Shown piece by piece: positions 12,671 to 12,982 of a stretch of DNA of 12,982 bases (its first letter is position 1; each line of letters begins with the position of its first letter). The stretch covers positions 1-12,982 of the forward strand of contig JACRHK010000095.1 in assembly GCA_016217625.1 (NCBI GenBank), given 5' to 3'. Source of the DNA: Nitrospirota bacterium (GTDB lineage: Bacteria; Nitrospirota; RBG-16-64-22; JACRHK01). The notes under the pieces were generated by a model. That model was not told the origin of the DNA. It worked only from the letters and a program-made list of their open reading frames with translations, and did no database searches. Position numbers and translations under genes: made by a program.

Positions 12671-12982
12671 CTAATGGCCTGCAATGGTCATCCGGGCGAT
12701 CTTCACCGTGGGCGCGTCCACCGCCGCGCGAAGGTCCAGGTCGCTGCCCACCATCTCGATGTCGCGGAGCATCTCCTTGAGGTTGCCGGCGATCGTGATC
12801 TCCTCGACCGGGTGGGCGATCTCCCCGTTCTCGATCCAGAAGCCCGCCGCGCCGCGGGAGTAATCACCGGTGACCAAGTTCACGCCGAAGCCGATGAGCT
12901 CCGTGACCAGGAGCCCCCGATCCACCGAGCGGATGATCTCCTCCGGCGCATGCGGACCGGCTGCAAGGTAGAAGTTTGTCGG
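12671..12982 (-). CDS. pmbA: PmbA/TldE-type protein (TldD/PmbA protease family), C-terminal part
   Basis: The frame is open to the right edge, so the 5' part is missing and about 103 C-terminal residues are present. From the edge the protein reads PTNFYLAAGPHAPEEIIRSV, then the family signatures GLLVTELIGFGVN, VTGDYSRGAAGFWIENGEI and HPVEEITIAGNLKEMLRDI, ending VKIARMTIAGH. This ending and the GFWIENGEI block fit the PmbA/TldE branch rather than the zinc-carrying TldD branch. TldD-TldE heterodimers are proteases that process peptides such as microcin precursors and antitoxins. No tldD is visible and it may lie beyond the edge. The stop codon TAG (12671-12673) falls within the direct repeat flanking the MITE-like element. 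A GTG at 12925 is internal and not a start. Confidence 0.9.
   Translation of the reverse strand, partial: PTNFYLAAGPHAPEEIIRSVDRGLLVTELIGFGVNLVTGDYSRGAAGFWIENGEIAHPVEEITIAGNLKEMLRDIEMVGSDLDLRAAVDAPTVKIARMTIAGH

Overview
This is a 12,982-base window of GC-rich bacterial chromosome. It is packed with ordinary-looking genes, separated by a few AT-richer intergenic repeat tracts. The content suggests an uncultured, deep-branching or candidate-phylum bacterium: a trmFO-xerC-hslV-hslU cluster without codY, an archaeal-type bifunctional FBP aldolase/phosphatase, an orphan HypE-like protein and a zinc-finger anti-sigma system. NC10, Rokubacteria, Nitrospirota or deltaproteobacterial relatives would all fit. 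The lineage is an inference from gene content and I cannot fix it from the sequence alone.

Region 1 (1-4577, + strand) holds the 3' part of trmFO (tRNA m5U54 methylation), xerC (chromosome dimer resolution), hslV and hslU (the ATP-dependent HslVU protease) and argB (N-acetylglutamate kinase). The genes are closely spaced and probably co-transcribed. The xerC/hslV junction is made of a 7-nt tandem repeat that supplies the xerC stop and the hslV ribosome site and start. The hslV/hslU and hslU/argB junctions each carry a fold-back array of about 91 nt built from 13 heptamers.

Region 2 (4578-7742, + strand) starts with a likely argB terminator, a near-consensus sigma-70 promoter and a palindromic leader element. 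A small membrane-anchored NTF2-like protein, the FBP aldolase/phosphatase, a 70-residue coiled-coil protein and a HypE/PurM-like protein follow with short gaps, and look like one operon.

Region 3 (7741-11110, + strand) is a cell-envelope stress module: an ECF sigma factor, its zinc-finger membrane anti-sigma factor and a secreted DUF4139 protein. The sigma gene and the DUF4139 gene are preceded by almost identical ECF-type promoters (GGAAC, 17 nt, GTCT). This predicts sigma autoregulation and makes the DUF4139 gene a direct target. A repeat tract of about 120 nt made of 7-8-nt units separates this module from region 2.

Region 4 (11120-12982, - strand) has an MFS transporter that converges on the DUF4139 gene with a 9-nt gap. 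Next come a 300-bp palindromic, MITE-like element with terminal inverted repeats and 6-bp flanking direct repeats, and the 3' part of a pmbA/tldE-type gene running off the right edge.

The most unusual features are three: the heptamer-based arrays, each different in sequence but each sitting on a stop codon; the matched ECF promoter pair; and the 300-bp MITE-like element.
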